Below the pieces are notes generated by a model. The model saw only the letters and a program-made list of their open reading frames with translations, did not search any database and had not been told where the DNA came from. Positions 1 through 8,099 of a stretch of DNA of 20,465 bases are shown piece by piece. Within the stretch, counting starts at the first letter, position 1. The number at the start of each line of letters is the position of its first letter. Position numbers and translations under genes: made by a program. Origin of the DNA: DTLA01 sp034436295 (lineage in GTDB: Bacteria > Chloroflexota > Anaerolineae > DTLA01); NCBI GenBank assembly GCA_034436295.1, contig DAOTVT010000252.1, positions 1 through 20,465 of the forward strand. Reading direction: 5' to 3'.

Positions 1-2
1 AT

Positions 3-452
3 CAACTGACGGGCGGACGGATGCGGCTGTACCCGCCCGCCAACGCGCTGCGCTACGCGACGGGCGTCTTCAGCGGCATGGCGATGGTGGGGTTCGGATA
101 CCCGCTGCTGAACGCCGTCCTGTGGCGGGACTGGGCCGATTCGCCCATCCTGCGCCGTGGCCGAGAGGTCATCGGGCTGGCGGTCGCGGTGTGGGCCGCT
201 TTGCCTGTCGTGAGCGGCGTTGCGTGGCTTCTTCCGCTGGTGGCGCTGTTGAGTTTGGCGGGAATCGCGCTGCTGTTCACCGGCGCGAATACGGCGCTGT
301 GGGTCGTTCTGGCGCGGCGGGAGGAGCGCGCGGCGAACCTGCGCGATGTCCTGCCCGCCCTGGCCGTCGGGCTCGCGGCGGCCGCGGGCGAGTTGGCATC
401 CATCGGCCTTGCGCGGAGATTCCTGGAACGCAGGTGGTTGGGGCTGCCTTGA
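3..452 (+). CDS. DUF2085 family membrane protein, 3' part (5' end outside window)
   Basis: The reading frame is open to the window edge. The codons before the first ATG (position 21) still read as protein (QLTGGR), so this is the C-terminal part of a gene that starts upstream. The visible 149 residues contain about three hydrophobic segments. An N-terminal block with PPANALRYATG, a G/P-rich helix and LLNAVLWRDW matches, from memory, the C-terminal half of DUF2085 proteins, which are small polytopic membrane proteins of unknown function. The Cys-rich N-terminal motif of that family would lie outside the window. The gene ends with TGA 34 nt before the next gene on the same strand, so co-transcription is likely. 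No function can be given beyond an integral membrane protein. Confidence 0.7.
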   Translation, partial: QLTGGRMRLYPPANALRYATGVFSGMAMVGFGYPLLNAVLWRDWADSPILRRGREVIGLAVAVWAALPVVSGVAWLLPLVALLSLAGIALLFTGANTALWVVLARREERAANLRDVLPALAVGLAAAAGELASIGLARRFLERRWLGLP

Positions 453-474
453 CGCGCAGAGTCTATTTCGGCGT

Positions 475-480
475 GGAGGG
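475..480 (+). promoter_or_regulatory. Ribosome binding site of the DUF4126 gene
   Basis: GGAGGG lies 6 nt before the ATG at 487. This is good Shine-Dalgarno spacing and fixes the start of the DUF4126 gene. Confidence 0.7.
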
Positions 481-486
481 TGAGGT

Positions 487-1074
487 ATGGACTGGGCGAC
501 GGGTCTTCTGACAGGGTTTGGCCTGGCGGGCGCGGCGGGGCTGAACGCGTACCTGCCGCTGCTCATCGTGGCGCTGGCGGGGCGTTTCACCGATTGGATT
601 CACTTGAGCCCCCCGTTTGACGCCCTGACCAGTTGGTGGGCCATCGGCGTCCTGTTGGTGCTGCTCACGGTGGAGATTTTCGTGGACAAGATTCCCGCGG
701 TGGACACGGCCAACGACATCATCCAGACCGTGGTGCGGCCCGCGGCGGGCGCGATCCTGTTCGCGGCCAGCACGCGCGTCATCACCGACATTCACCCGGT
801 CGTGGCGATTGTCTGCGGCCTCATCGTGGCGGGCGGGGTGCACGCCGTGAAGGCCACCTCGCGGCCTGTGATCACCACCATGGGCGGGGGCGTGCTGAAC
901 CCGGTGGTCAGTGTTACCGAGGACGTGGTTTCGGCGGGCACTTCGGTGATGGCGATTCTGGTGCCGGTCATCACGTTTGTCCTGTTTCTGTTGTTGATTC
1001 TCGGCTTCTACTGGTGGGTGCGTCGCCGACGGCAGCGCCGAGTCAACGGAATGGGGTCGCCTGGGAACGCATGA
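487..1074 (+). CDS. DUF4126 domain-containing membrane protein
   Basis: This is a 195-residue integral membrane protein with about four hydrophobic segments and a basic C-terminus (WWVRRRRQRR). The N-terminal pattern GLAGAAGLNAYLPLL and the central DKIPAVDTANDIIQTVVRP are the features I associate with DUF4126, a family of unknown function. The start is supported by GGAGGG 6 nt upstream. The TGA stop overlaps the ATG of uvrC (ATGA at 1071-1074), so translation of the two genes is probably coupled. The link to DNA repair is positional only. No catalytic residues can be proposed. Confidence 0.82.
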   Translation: MDWATGLLTGFGLAGAAGLNAYLPLLIVALAGRFTDWIHLSPPFDALTSWWAIGVLLVLLTVEIFVDKIPAVDTANDIIQTVVRPAAGAILFAASTRVITDIHPVVAIVCGLIVAGGVHAVKATSRPVITTMGGGVLNPVVSVTEDVVSAGTSVMAILVPVITFVLFLLLILGFYWWVRRRRQRRVNGMGSPGNA

Positions 1075-2921
1075 TCGCGGAAGCCTTTCGCGCCAAACTG
1101 GACGCCCTGCCCACGCAGCCGGGCGTCTATATCATGCGGAACGCGGAGCGGCGGGTCATCTACGTGGGCAAGGCCGTGAACCTCCGCAGCCGCGTGCGCT
1201 CGTATTTCCAGGAGTCGGCCCAGGCGTCGTCCAAGATTCGGCGGCTGGTGGCCGAGGTGGCGGACCTGGAGTTCATCGTTACCGCCACGGAACTGGAAGC
1301 CCTGGTCCTGGAATGCAACCTCATCAAGGAGCACCGCCCGCGCTTCAACGTGCGGCTGAAGGACGACAAGCGGTACCCGTACATCAAGATTCACTGGCAG
1401 GACCCCTTCCCCCGCGTGGAGGTAACCCGCGAGATGCGCCAGGATGGCGCGCGGTACTACGGCCCCTTCGCCGACGTGGGCGCCGTCCGCCAGACGCTGG
1501 ACCTGCTGCGGCGCATCTTCCCGTATCTGACCTGCACCCGCGAGATCACGGGCAAGGACCGCCGCGCCTGCCTCTACTACCACATCAAGCGGTGCTCTGG
1601 CCCGTGCATCGGCGCCATCTCGCAGGAGGACTATCGCGCCACGATCCACCAGATTTGCCTCTTCCTTGAGGGCAAGACGGAGCGGGTTCAAGAGCAATTG
1701 CGCGCGCAGATGAAGGCCGCGGCCGAGCGTCTTGACTACGAGCAGGCCGCGTTCATCCGGGACCAGATTGCGGCGGTGCAGCGGGTGGTGGAGCGCCAAC
1801 GCGTGGTTACCCGCGCCCGCGCCGACGAGGACATCATCGCCTTCGCGCGCGCCGACGGCGACACGTGCGTGCAGGTCTTCTTCATCCGCGACGGCAAACT
1901 CATCGGGCGCGAGAGTTTTCTGCTGGACGGGGTGGAGGATGACCAGCCCTCGCACATCCTCGGCTCTTTTGTCAAGCAGTTCTACGACGAGGCGGCCTAC
2001 GTCCCGCCGCAGATCGTGCTCCCCGACGAGTTGGACGAGCGGCTGGTGGTGGAATCCTGGCTCCGACAGAAGCGAGGGCACAGGGTGGCGCTGCGGGTTC
2101 CGCGCCGTGGCGAGCAGAAGGCGCTGGTGGAGATGGCATCGCGAAACGCCGCCGAGACGCTGGCCCACCTGCGCGCCCAGTGGCAGGCCGACGAGGCGAA
2201 ATGGGCGGCGGCGCTGGCGGAGTTGCAACAGGCGCTGGGGCTGCCCGAACCGCCCACGCGCATGGAGTGCTATGACATCTCCAACATCCAGGGCGCGTCG
2301 GCCACGGGCAGCATGGTGGTCTTCGTGAAGGGCATCCCCAGGAAGAGCGACTACCGTCGCTTCCGCATCAAGACCGTGGAGGGCGCGGACGATTTCGCCA
2401 TGATGGCCGAGGTTCTGCGCCGTCGGCTGCTGCGGCTGAAGTTGGCAGACAGCAAGGAGCCGCGCCTGCCCGGGGCGAGGCCCGATTCCTTCGCCCTGAA
2501 GCCGGACCTGATCGTGGTGGACGGCGGCAAGGGGCAACTGAACGCGGCGCGGCGCGTGATGGAAGAACTCGGCGTCGGCGACATCGCGCTGGCCGCCCTG
2601 GCCAAGGAGCGCGAGGAGGTCTTCGTGCCCGACCGCCCCGAGCCGCTTCCCCTGCCGGCGGATTCGCAGGCATCGTTCCTGTTGCAGCGCCTGCGCGACG
2701 AGGCGCATCGCTTCGCCGTGGCCTATCATCGCACCATCCGCCAGCGCACGGGGTTGGCGTCGTCGCTGGACCAGATTCCCGGCATCGGCCCGCGGCGCAG
2801 GAAGGCCCTGCTGACGCGCTTCGGCTCGCTGGACGGCATCCGCCGCGCCAGCGTGGAGGAACTGGCTGCCGTGCCGGGGATGACGCGCGAACTCGCGGAG
2901 CGCGTCAAGGACCTGTTGTAG
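1071..2921 (+). CDS. uvrC: UvrABC excinuclease subunit C
   Basis: UvrC makes both incisions, 3' and 5' of a lesion, in nucleotide excision repair together with UvrA and UvrB in the cytoplasm. The 616 residues match the usual length of about 600. Domains in order are: GIY-YIG nuclease at residues 15-93, with PGVY, IYVGK, R39 and a catalytic-type Glu at 76; the UVR helix pair that binds UvrB at about 209-245; the RNase H-like 5' nuclease with Asp402 (YDISN), Asp484 (VVDGGKGQL) and His546 (DEAHRF); and tandem helix-hairpin-helix motifs at about 559-616 (IPGIGPRRRKALL). The start ATG at 1071 overlaps the stop of the DUF4126 gene. The frame is open much further upstream, but only from 1071 does the sequence resemble UvrC. 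All catalytic residues appear present. Confidence 0.97.
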   Translation: MIAEAFRAKLDALPTQPGVYIMRNAERRVIYVGKAVNLRSRVRSYFQESAQASSKIRRLVAEVADLEFIVTATELEALVLECNLIKEHRPRFNVRLKDDKRYPYIKIHWQDPFPRVEVTREMRQDGARYYGPFADVGAVRQTLDLLRRIFPYLTCTREITGKDRRACLYYHIKRCSGPCIGAISQEDYRATIHQICLFLEGKTERVQEQLRAQMKAAAERLDYEQAAFIRDQIAAVQRVVERQRVVTRARADEDIIAFARADGDTCVQVFFIRDGKLIGRESFLLDGVEDDQPSHILGSFVKQFYDEAAYVPPQIVLPDELDERLVVESWLRQKRGHRVALRVPRRGEQKALVEMASRNAAETLAHLRAQWQADEAKWAAALAELQQALGLPEPPTRMECYDISNIQGASATGSMVVFVKGIPRKSDYRRFRIKTVEGADDFAMMAEVLRRRLLRLKLADSKEPRLPGARPDSFALKPDLIVVDGGKGQLNAARRVMEELGVGDIALAALAKEREEVFVPDRPEPLPLPADSQASFLLQRLRDEAHRFAVAYHRTIRQRTGLASSLDQIPGIGPRRRKALLTRFGSLDGIRRASVEELAAVPGMTRELAERVKDLL

Positions 2922-2932
2922 CGCGCGGGTTG

Positions 2933-2941
2933 TGGTATAAT
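2933..2941 (+). promoter_or_regulatory. Extended -10 promoter before the PH-domain gene pair
   Basis: TGG followed by a perfect TATAAT (2936-2941) forms an extended -10 element. The best -35 candidate at 17-nt spacing (CTGTTG, 2913-2918) is poor and lies in the last codons of uvrC. The element sits just after the uvrC stop and about 30 nt before the next start codon, as expected for a promoter of the two PH-domain genes. Confidence 0.65.
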
Positions 2942-2956
2942 AGGCCACGGCGCATG

Positions 2957-2963
2957 AGGAGGG
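2957..2963 (+). promoter_or_regulatory. Ribosome binding site deciding the start of the first PH-domain gene
   Basis: AGGAGGG ends one base before a possible GTG start (2965) and 7 nt before an ATG (2971). The spacing favours the ATG. Confidence 0.7.
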
Positions 2964-2970
2964 CGTGGCG

Positions 2971-3618
2971 ATGGACGAGGTCTCTCGCCAGCAGGTTGGA
3001 GCGAGGCAAGCCGACGCGACGGACGCCCAGGCGGTGGACTGGTTCGCCCGCCACGAGATCAAATTGGAACCCGGCGAGCGGTTCGTAAGGGTTTGGCGGG
3101 ATTCGGTCCTGGTGTTGTTCCTGCAGTTGCTGCTGCCGGTGCTGCCCGCGGTGGCGCTGGTGGTCGGCTTTGCCTTCGCCTTTCGCAGGAGCACGCCGTT
3201 GGAGAAGGTGCTGTTCGCCGTGCTGTTGCCCGCCTCCTTTGCTGTGCTCGTGTGGATTTCCGTAATCCTGCTCCGGTGGTACTTCCGCATCTACGTGCTC
3301 ACCAATCGGCGGTTGATTCGGCGCGAGGGCATCATCTGGCGCGCCCGAAATGAGGTGCAACTGCCCAAGGTGCAGAACGCCTCGTACCGGTCGGCCCTGC
3401 TCCAGAAGTGGGTGGGCCTGGGCACGGTGAAGGTGGAAACCGCGAGCGTGGGGCAACCGTTCGCGATGGATAACGTGAGGGATGCTCCGGGCATCTCGCA
3501 GCGGATTTTGAGGGCGGCGGACGAGTTCAAGCGCGAACGCGCGCTCATGGACGAGGAGCAGGTGCGGCGCATGTTGGCCCAGCGCCTTGTGGAGCCTGGC
3601 GCCGGGAGGACGCCGTGA
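2971..3618 (+). CDS. Membrane-anchored bacterial PH-domain (bPH2) protein
   Basis: This 215-residue protein has two hydrophobic segments, at about residues 44-68 and 78-101. A bPH2 (DUF304)-type domain follows, starting at YVLTNRRLIRREG and continuing through VQLPKVQNASY and GTVKVETA. In this family, as in YdbS/YdbT-like proteins, the PH fold follows a two-helix membrane anchor; the ligand is generally unknown. The ATG at 2971 is preferred to the GTG at 2965 because of the Shine-Dalgarno spacing. The stop overlaps the start of the next PH-domain gene (TGATG), so the two are translationally coupled and probably act together at the membrane. A membrane-organising or stress role is inference only. 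Confidence 0.8.
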   Translation: MDEVSRQQVGARQADATDAQAVDWFARHEIKLEPGERFVRVWRDSVLVLFLQLLLPVLPAVALVVGFAFAFRRSTPLEKVLFAVLLPASFAVLVWISVILLRWYFRIYVLTNRRLIRREGIIWRARNEVQLPKVQNASYRSALLQKWVGLGTVKVETASVGQPFAMDNVRDAPGISQRILRAADEFKRERALMDEEQVRRMLAQRLVEPGAGRTP

Positions 3619-4724
3619 TGGCCGCACCGTCCGCTCCGCCTTTGCCCAAGCCCCGGGTCTGGCACCGGCACCCGGTTGTGCTCATTCGGACTGCCGCTCT
3701 GCCATTCGTTGGGATCGTGGTGCTCCTGGCAGCATGGGCCGTCGGCGGCTCAACCAGCGGGCACTGGGTTCAGATAGCGCTCGGCGCGGGAAGTGTCGTT
3801 TTGATTCTCAGGGCATGGTCGGTTACCTTTGGGACGCCGAAGTTGGGCGAGTCTCCACTCGCGCAACGTCAGGGTGTGATCCAGCGGGCGACGGGTGCCG
3901 CGCGCGTCCTCATGGCCTTGGTAGCCCTGGCGCTTGTGGTCAGTGCGATCCTCGCCATACTCGTCGCGAATCTGGCCCCTTCCTTCGCGTGGGCGGTATC
4001 GGTTGTCTATTTTACCTGGCTGTTTTTTGTCGCCTTGTGGTTCGTGTTCAACACCATAGACTGGCGCAACGATATCTATATCCTGACCCACGACCGCATC
4101 ATTGATCAGATCAGGTTCCCGCTCCTGTATGACCAGCGCACGGAGGCCCGCCTGGATCAGGTGCAGAACGTGCGCTATCAGCAGGGGTTCTGGGGCGGCG
4201 TTCTCGGCTTCGGCGACGTTACGGTGGAGACGGCGGGGCGAACCCAGGCGGTTGTGTTCCTGGAGGTGCCGAACCCCCAGGACATCCAGCAGACGATTTT
4301 CCGGTACATTGACCAACTCAATGAGCGGCGCGAGGCGCAAGAGGCGGCCCGCCAGCACGCGCAACTGACCAAATGGTTCCGCGCGTATCACACGGTGGTA
4401 GGCTGGATAGAGATTCTGGACCTGCCCGAGGAGGTGCTGTACCCTCGCCCCATCCACGTGCGTTGGCGCATCAACGTCGGCCCCGAGCAGGAGTACCAGA
4501 CGTGGGTTTCCTACGACGCCGAGTCGGACGCGCAGGGCCGCGAGCACGCGAACCAAACCAGCGTCATCACCAACAGGGGGCGCAGGCAGTTCCACCAGAT
4601 TGTGCCGGTGGGACGGCGAGGGGATGTTTTCGTGCGCGTGCATGTGCGGCTGCTGCCTCCGCCTGGCTCCGACAAGCCCGAGGAGGCCTTCGCATCCCGC
4701 GAGGTCATGGTGCGGGTGGTGTAA
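3618..4724 (+). CDS. Second membrane bPH2 protein with extra C-terminal beta-rich domain
   Basis: This 368-residue protein has about four hydrophobic segments in residues 15-140. A bPH2-type domain follows at about 150-250, with YILTHDRIID, LDQVQNVRYQQGF and FGDVTVETAG. A charged helix (LNERREAQEAARQ) comes next, then a C-terminal domain of about 110 residues rich in beta-like strands (HVRWRINVG, DVFVRVHVRLL) that I do not recognise. ATG 3618 lies 7 nt after GGAGGA (3605-3610) and is preferred to the GTG at 3615. It overlaps the TGA of the upstream paralogue. The PH cores of the two neighbours align (LPKVQNASY with LDQVQNVRY; GTVKVETAS with GDVTVETAG), which points to an old duplication followed by gain of the C-terminal domain. 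The gene ends 36 nt from a convergent gene, with no convincing terminator between them. Confidence 0.78.
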   Translation: MAAPSAPPLPKPRVWHRHPVVLIRTAALPFVGIVVLLAAWAVGGSTSGHWVQIALGAGSVVLILRAWSVTFGTPKLGESPLAQRQGVIQRATGAARVLMALVALALVVSAILAILVANLAPSFAWAVSVVYFTWLFFVALWFVFNTIDWRNDIYILTHDRIIDQIRFPLLYDQRTEARLDQVQNVRYQQGFWGGVLGFGDVTVETAGRTQAVVFLEVPNPQDIQQTIFRYIDQLNERREAQEAARQHAQLTKWFRAYHTVVGWIEILDLPEEVLYPRPIHVRWRINVGPEQEYQTWVSYDAESDAQGREHANQTSVITNRGRRQFHQIVPVGRRGDVFVRVHVRLLPPPGSDKPEEAFASREVMVRVV

Positions 4725-4760
4725 GCGGCGCTGGTTGTAGAGTCTCCTGCGACGGCAGGC

Positions 4761-6611
4761 TCACCGCAGGAACGCGGGGAACAGCAGTTGATGCCCGATG
4801 GCCGGCCCCAGATGATAGTCCCCCTCCCAGCGGCGCGGGTCGGCATCCCAGCCATCCTCGCCGAAGAACCCGCCCAGCGACACGAAGGGCGACAGTCGCC
4901 CGTCCAGCACTTCGGCGCCGTCGTCGCCCACGCGCACGCGCAGGGTCGTCGCGGGGAGGGCGCGCGACTGCCCCGCGACCTGCAGCGTGGCGGTGGCGGT
5001 GAGCGTCAGCGTGCGGCCCGCCAGCGGCGCCAGCGGCAGAGGCCAGGCGAAGGACCTGCCCCGCAGCCCTGGGGCCTCCACGTGGTAGGTCAGGCCCTCG
5101 TCTGTCGCGGCGTCCAGCGTCAGGTCTGCGGCGATGCCGCCGTCGTTGGCGGCGCGCACCATCAGACGGCCGTCCTCCACGGCGGCCTGGTGGAACACGG
5201 GCGCGGGCAGCGCGGCCAACAGGTACACCAGAAACCGCCGCCACCGCTCGCACGTCTGGGCAATGCGGTCTTCGGGCGGGTTGAACATCACGCCCAGGCT
5301 GGTGTAGGCCAGGTACGCGTTCTCTACTCCTGGCGCGGTGTAGGGCGTGGCGTAGGCGATTTCGCTTGCGGCATAGACTTCGGGCGAGAAGGCGTAGATG
5401 CCCCGCAGATAGAGCCAATCCATCGCGCTGCCGCTTACGACGTACAGCCCGCGGGCGGTCCAGGCGTGGCGCGTGCCCAGGAACCCGCAGCACTCGGTCA
5501 GTTGCGACGCCTTGCGCGCGATGTGCTCATAGACCTGGCCATCGGGCAGGCGCTCGCCCGCGGACCAGCCCCAGGGGTACAGCAGGATGTCGGCCCCCGA
5601 ATGTAGCGTCGCGGCAACGCCGATGTTGGGGTGGGCCAGCACCCAGTCGCGCACGGCCTGCACCTCGGGCTCGGACCAGGCGGCAGGCCCGCGGTACGTG
5701 TCGCTCCACACGTAGGAAGGCCCCAGGTTCCAGTGCACGTCGTAGTTGCGGTTCGGGTCCACTCCGCCGACGGGATCCTCGTTCACGCCGTGGCGGGCGG
5801 TGTCGCCGTCATCGTCTATCTGGGGGATGGGCTGCCCCTGGGCGTCCACGAAGCCCATATCCGCAACGCCGCGCACGTAGGTGTGCCAGTTGTCCACGAA
5901 CGGGTTGTCGGGGTGGGCGGCCAGCCACGCGGGGTCAAAAATGTAGAGGTACGCGTGGAACGTGCCCCAGCCGATGGCGTTGGGCGGGTCCTCGTCTATC
6001 AGGCCGTCGCCGTCGTCGTCGCAGCATGTGGGGTTCGCGTTGCGGCGCTGGGCGAAGTTGTCGGTGAGCCAGATGTCGTTGCCGTCCACGTTGACGGACG
6101 GGATGGCGTACAGCGTGCGCGTGTCCAGCAGGTGGGTGGCAAGGGGGTCGCGCCCGTACTGCGACAGCAGGTACCAGAGGGTGTACAGCACGCAGAGGCC
6201 GGAGATCGGCTCGCGGGCGTGGTGCTGGCCGTCCAGGTACAGGGCGGGGCGCGCGTCGGGGTCGCCGGTCTGCCGATTCCCCAGGCGGATGGCGAGGATG
6301 GGGCGGCCCTGCCATGAAGTCCCCGCGGTTTCCACGGTTGCCAGGTCGGGATACTCCTGCGCCAGGCCCTCCAGGAATGCGCGCACCTCTGCCGACGAGG
6401 GATACCGTCGGAAGAACGCGGGCACGTCCTCCGCAGCCGCTGGCGCGGAGTCGGGGGCAGGACGGGAGGGCGGGCCTTCTCGGATGCCGGCGGTTGGGTC
6501 GTCCAGTCCGTTCACCCAGCGGATGTGGGGGTCGGGCGGCTGCATGGTGGCTGGCGCTCCGACGGCGAGCACCAGCATCAGGATTGCCGCGAGGGCCAGC
6601 GCGCGTTTCAT
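4761..6611 (-). CDS. Secreted M14-family zinc carboxypeptidase
   Basis: This 616-residue precursor has a signal peptide (MKR, then a hydrophobic stretch to about residue 22). A peptidase M14 domain spans about residues 65-450. The zinc and catalytic set is visible: His131 and Glu134 (HHAREP), the NRN motif at 287-289, a third His at 337 (TLHSG) and the catalytic Glu411 (FSPEVY). M14 enzymes remove C-terminal residues from peptides. Two Asp-rich inserts (DDDGDGLIDED near 198-208 and DDDGDTARHG near 266-274) resemble calcium-binding loops and may stabilise the enzyme outside the cell. Residues 470-616 form a beta-rich tail of unknown role. The gene follows phoU by 21 nt and may be the last gene of the pst transcript, which would tie export of the protease to phosphate supply. 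That link is inference. The Shine-Dalgarno is weak. Confidence 0.9.
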   Translation of the reverse strand: MKRALALAAILMLVLAVGAPATMQPPDPHIRWVNGLDDPTAGIREGPPSRPAPDSAPAAAEDVPAFFRRYPSSAEVRAFLEGLAQEYPDLATVETAGTSWQGRPILAIRLGNRQTGDPDARPALYLDGQHHAREPISGLCVLYTLWYLLSQYGRDPLATHLLDTRTLYAIPSVNVDGNDIWLTDNFAQRRNANPTCCDDDGDGLIDEDPPNAIGWGTFHAYLYIFDPAWLAAHPDNPFVDNWHTYVRGVADMGFVDAQGQPIPQIDDDGDTARHGVNEDPVGGVDPNRNYDVHWNLGPSYVWSDTYRGPAAWSEPEVQAVRDWVLAHPNIGVAATLHSGADILLYPWGWSAGERLPDGQVYEHIARKASQLTECCGFLGTRHAWTARGLYVVSGSAMDWLYLRGIYAFSPEVYAASEIAYATPYTAPGVENAYLAYTSLGVMFNPPEDRIAQTCERWRRFLVYLLAALPAPVFHQAAVEDGRLMVRAANDGGIAADLTLDAATDEGLTYHVEAPGLRGRSFAWPLPLAPLAGRTLTLTATATLQVAGQSRALPATTLRVRVGDDGAEVLDGRLSPFVSLGGFFGEDGWDADPRRWEGDYHLGPAIGHQLLFPAFLR

Positions 6612-6632
6612 CTCGCTTCTGGGCGCGGCCCT

Positions 6633-7310
6633 CTATTGGGGCTCCACTTCGGGTTCCTGGATGTTCATCTCGCGCATTTCGCCGGTTACGGTGAACACCA
6701 CGCGCTCGCAGATATTGGTAACGCGGTCGGCGAAGCGTTCCAGGTTGTGAGCCACCCACAGCAGGCGCGTGGCCTGTTGGATGGTGCGCGGATCCCGAAG
6801 CATGAAGGTGATCAACTCGTTGTTGACCTGATCGTAGAGCGAGTCCACGTCGTCGTCTTCCGCAGCGATGCGGCGCGCCGCCTCCACATCCCGCTCCACG
6901 AACGCTTTGAGGGCGCGATCCAGCATGGAGAGGTCTTTCTCCAGCATGCGCGGGATGTCAATCAGCGGCTTGATGAACGGCTCCTTCCCGATCATGAGCG
7001 TAATCTTGGCGATGCCGGCGGCGTAGTCGGCGCACCGCTCCAGGTCGGTGATGATTTCCAGCACGGCGGCGATGGAGCGGAGGTCCCGCGCCATGGGCTG
7101 CTGGGTTGCGATCAGCCGCAGGCAGTCGGCCTCAATGGCGAAACGCTTCTCGTTGATCTTCGGGTCGTTGCGGATGACCTGGCGCGATGCCTCCATGTCC
7201 TGGCGCTTGAGCGCGTCCACGGAGCGCGCCAGGGCCTCGGCGACCATGCTGCCCAGTTCCAGCATCTGGTTCTGCAATGCTTCCAGGTCTTCGTCAAATG
7301 CCCTGCGCAT
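6633..7310 (-). CDS. phoU: Phosphate uptake regulator PhoU
   Basis: This is a 225-residue all-helical protein with two PhoU repeats. The first contains LGSMVAEALARSVDAL and RDLRSIAAVLEIITDLERCADYAAGIA. The second contains a similar ...WVAHNLERFADRVTNICERVVF, with the paired acidic E/D-R-x-x-D metal-binding pattern. PhoU links the Pst transporter to Pho-regulon signalling and limits phosphate uptake. The start ATG at 7310 is chosen because the family N-terminus (MRRAFDEDLE) begins there and AAGGGG lies 7 nt upstream. An upstream in-frame extension of 33 residues is low-complexity and overlaps pstB. The position after two pstB genes is the canonical one. Confidence 0.95.
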   Translation of the reverse strand: MRRAFDEDLEALQNQMLELGSMVAEALARSVDALKRQDMEASRQVIRNDPKINEKRFAIEADCLRLIATQQPMARDLRSIAAVLEIITDLERCADYAAGIAKITLMIGKEPFIKPLIDIPRMLEKDLSMLDRALKAFVERDVEAARRIAAEDDDVDSLYDQVNNELITFMLRDPRTIQQATRLLWVAHNLERFADRVTNICERVVFTVTGEMREMNIQEPEVEPQ

Positions 7311-7326
7311 CTTCCTACCCCTTTCG

Positions 7327-8094
7327 TTAGCCGAAGCGCCCGGTGATGTAGTCCTCGGTGCGTTTGTCCTGCGGGCGGGTGAACACCTCGGCTGTTGGCC
7401 CGAACTCAATCAGTTGGCCCGTGCGTTGCGCGTCGCTGAGCATGAACGCGGTGAAGTCCGATGCGCGGGCCGCCTGCTGCATGTTGTGGGTTACGATGAC
7501 TATAGTATACTCCTTGCTGAGCGCTCGCATCAAATCCTCTATCTTGAGGGTGGCGATGGGATCCAGCGCCGAACAAGGCTCGTCCATCAGGATCACTTCG
7601 GGCTTGACGGCGATGACCCTGGCGATGCAGAGCCGCTGCTGCTGGCCCAGGGACAGGGAGAGCGCGTCCTGCCTCAAGTCGTCCTTCACCTCGTCCCAGA
7701 GTCCCGCGCTGCGCAGGCTTGCCTCCACGACGTCGGCGAGTTCCGACCGTCCGTACAGGCCCAGCACGCGCGGGCCAAAGGCCACGTTGTCAAAGACCGA
7801 CGCGGGGAAGGGGTTGGGACGCTGGAACACCATCCCCACCCGGCGGCGAAGTTCCACAACGTTGGTATTCGGGCTGTAGATGTCTTCCCCGTCCAGGTAC
7901 ACCTTGCCCTCGGCGCGCGTGTGGGGGATGGTGTCGTTCATGCGGTTCAGGCAGCGCAGGAAGGTGGACTTCCCGCAGCCGGATGGGCCGATGAGCGCCG
8001 TAATCTGCCGCTCCGGGATGGCGATGTTGATGTCCCAAAGGGCCTGCTTCTTGCCGTAGTAGAAATACAGGTGCTCGGTCTTGATCTTGTCCAT
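7327..8094 (-). CDS. pstB: Phosphate ABC transporter ATP-binding protein, copy 1 (atypical signature motif)
   Basis: This 255-residue ABC ATPase energises the PstCA phosphate channel. Walker A is GPSGCGKST (36-44), the Q-loop Gln is Q91 (MVFQRPNPFP), Walker B is VILMDE (167-172) and the switch His is H203 (THNMQQA). The ABC signature reads LSLGQ (147-151) instead of LSGGQ, a substitution at the first Gly. The start at 8094 (MDKIKTEHLYFYYG) lies 5 nt after the stop of the other pstB. The longer open frame upstream is that gene read in another frame. The C-terminus TEDYITGRFG is typical of PstB and nearly identical to that of the neighbour. The protein probably pairs with the other PstB. Confidence 0.95.
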   Translation of the reverse strand: MDKIKTEHLYFYYGKKQALWDINIAIPERQITALIGPSGCGKSTFLRCLNRMNDTIPHTRAEGKVYLDGEDIYSPNTNVVELRRRVGMVFQRPNPFPASVFDNVAFGPRVLGLYGRSELADVVEASLRSAGLWDEVKDDLRQDALSLSLGQQQRLCIARVIAVKPEVILMDEPCSALDPIATLKIEDLMRALSKEYTIVIVTHNMQQAARASDFTAFMLSDAQRTGQLIEFGPTAEVFTRPQDKRTEDYITGRFG

Positions 8095-8099
8095 GCGCC

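Noticed and set aside
1062..1070. TGGGAACGC just before the uvrC start, identical to the REP head
   Set aside because: Only nine bases match and no hairpin follows; chance is a sufficient explanation, although a degraded REP cannot be fully excluded.
1008..3290. A 760-codon open frame on the - strand across uvrC
   Set aside because: It is the antisense shadow of uvrC and the first PH-domain gene; uvrC has all catalytic motifs and a coupled start.
4745..4770. Possible bidirectional terminator between the convergent genes (CCTGC/GCAGG repeats)
   Set aside because: The stems are 5-6 bp and no T-tract follows on either strand.
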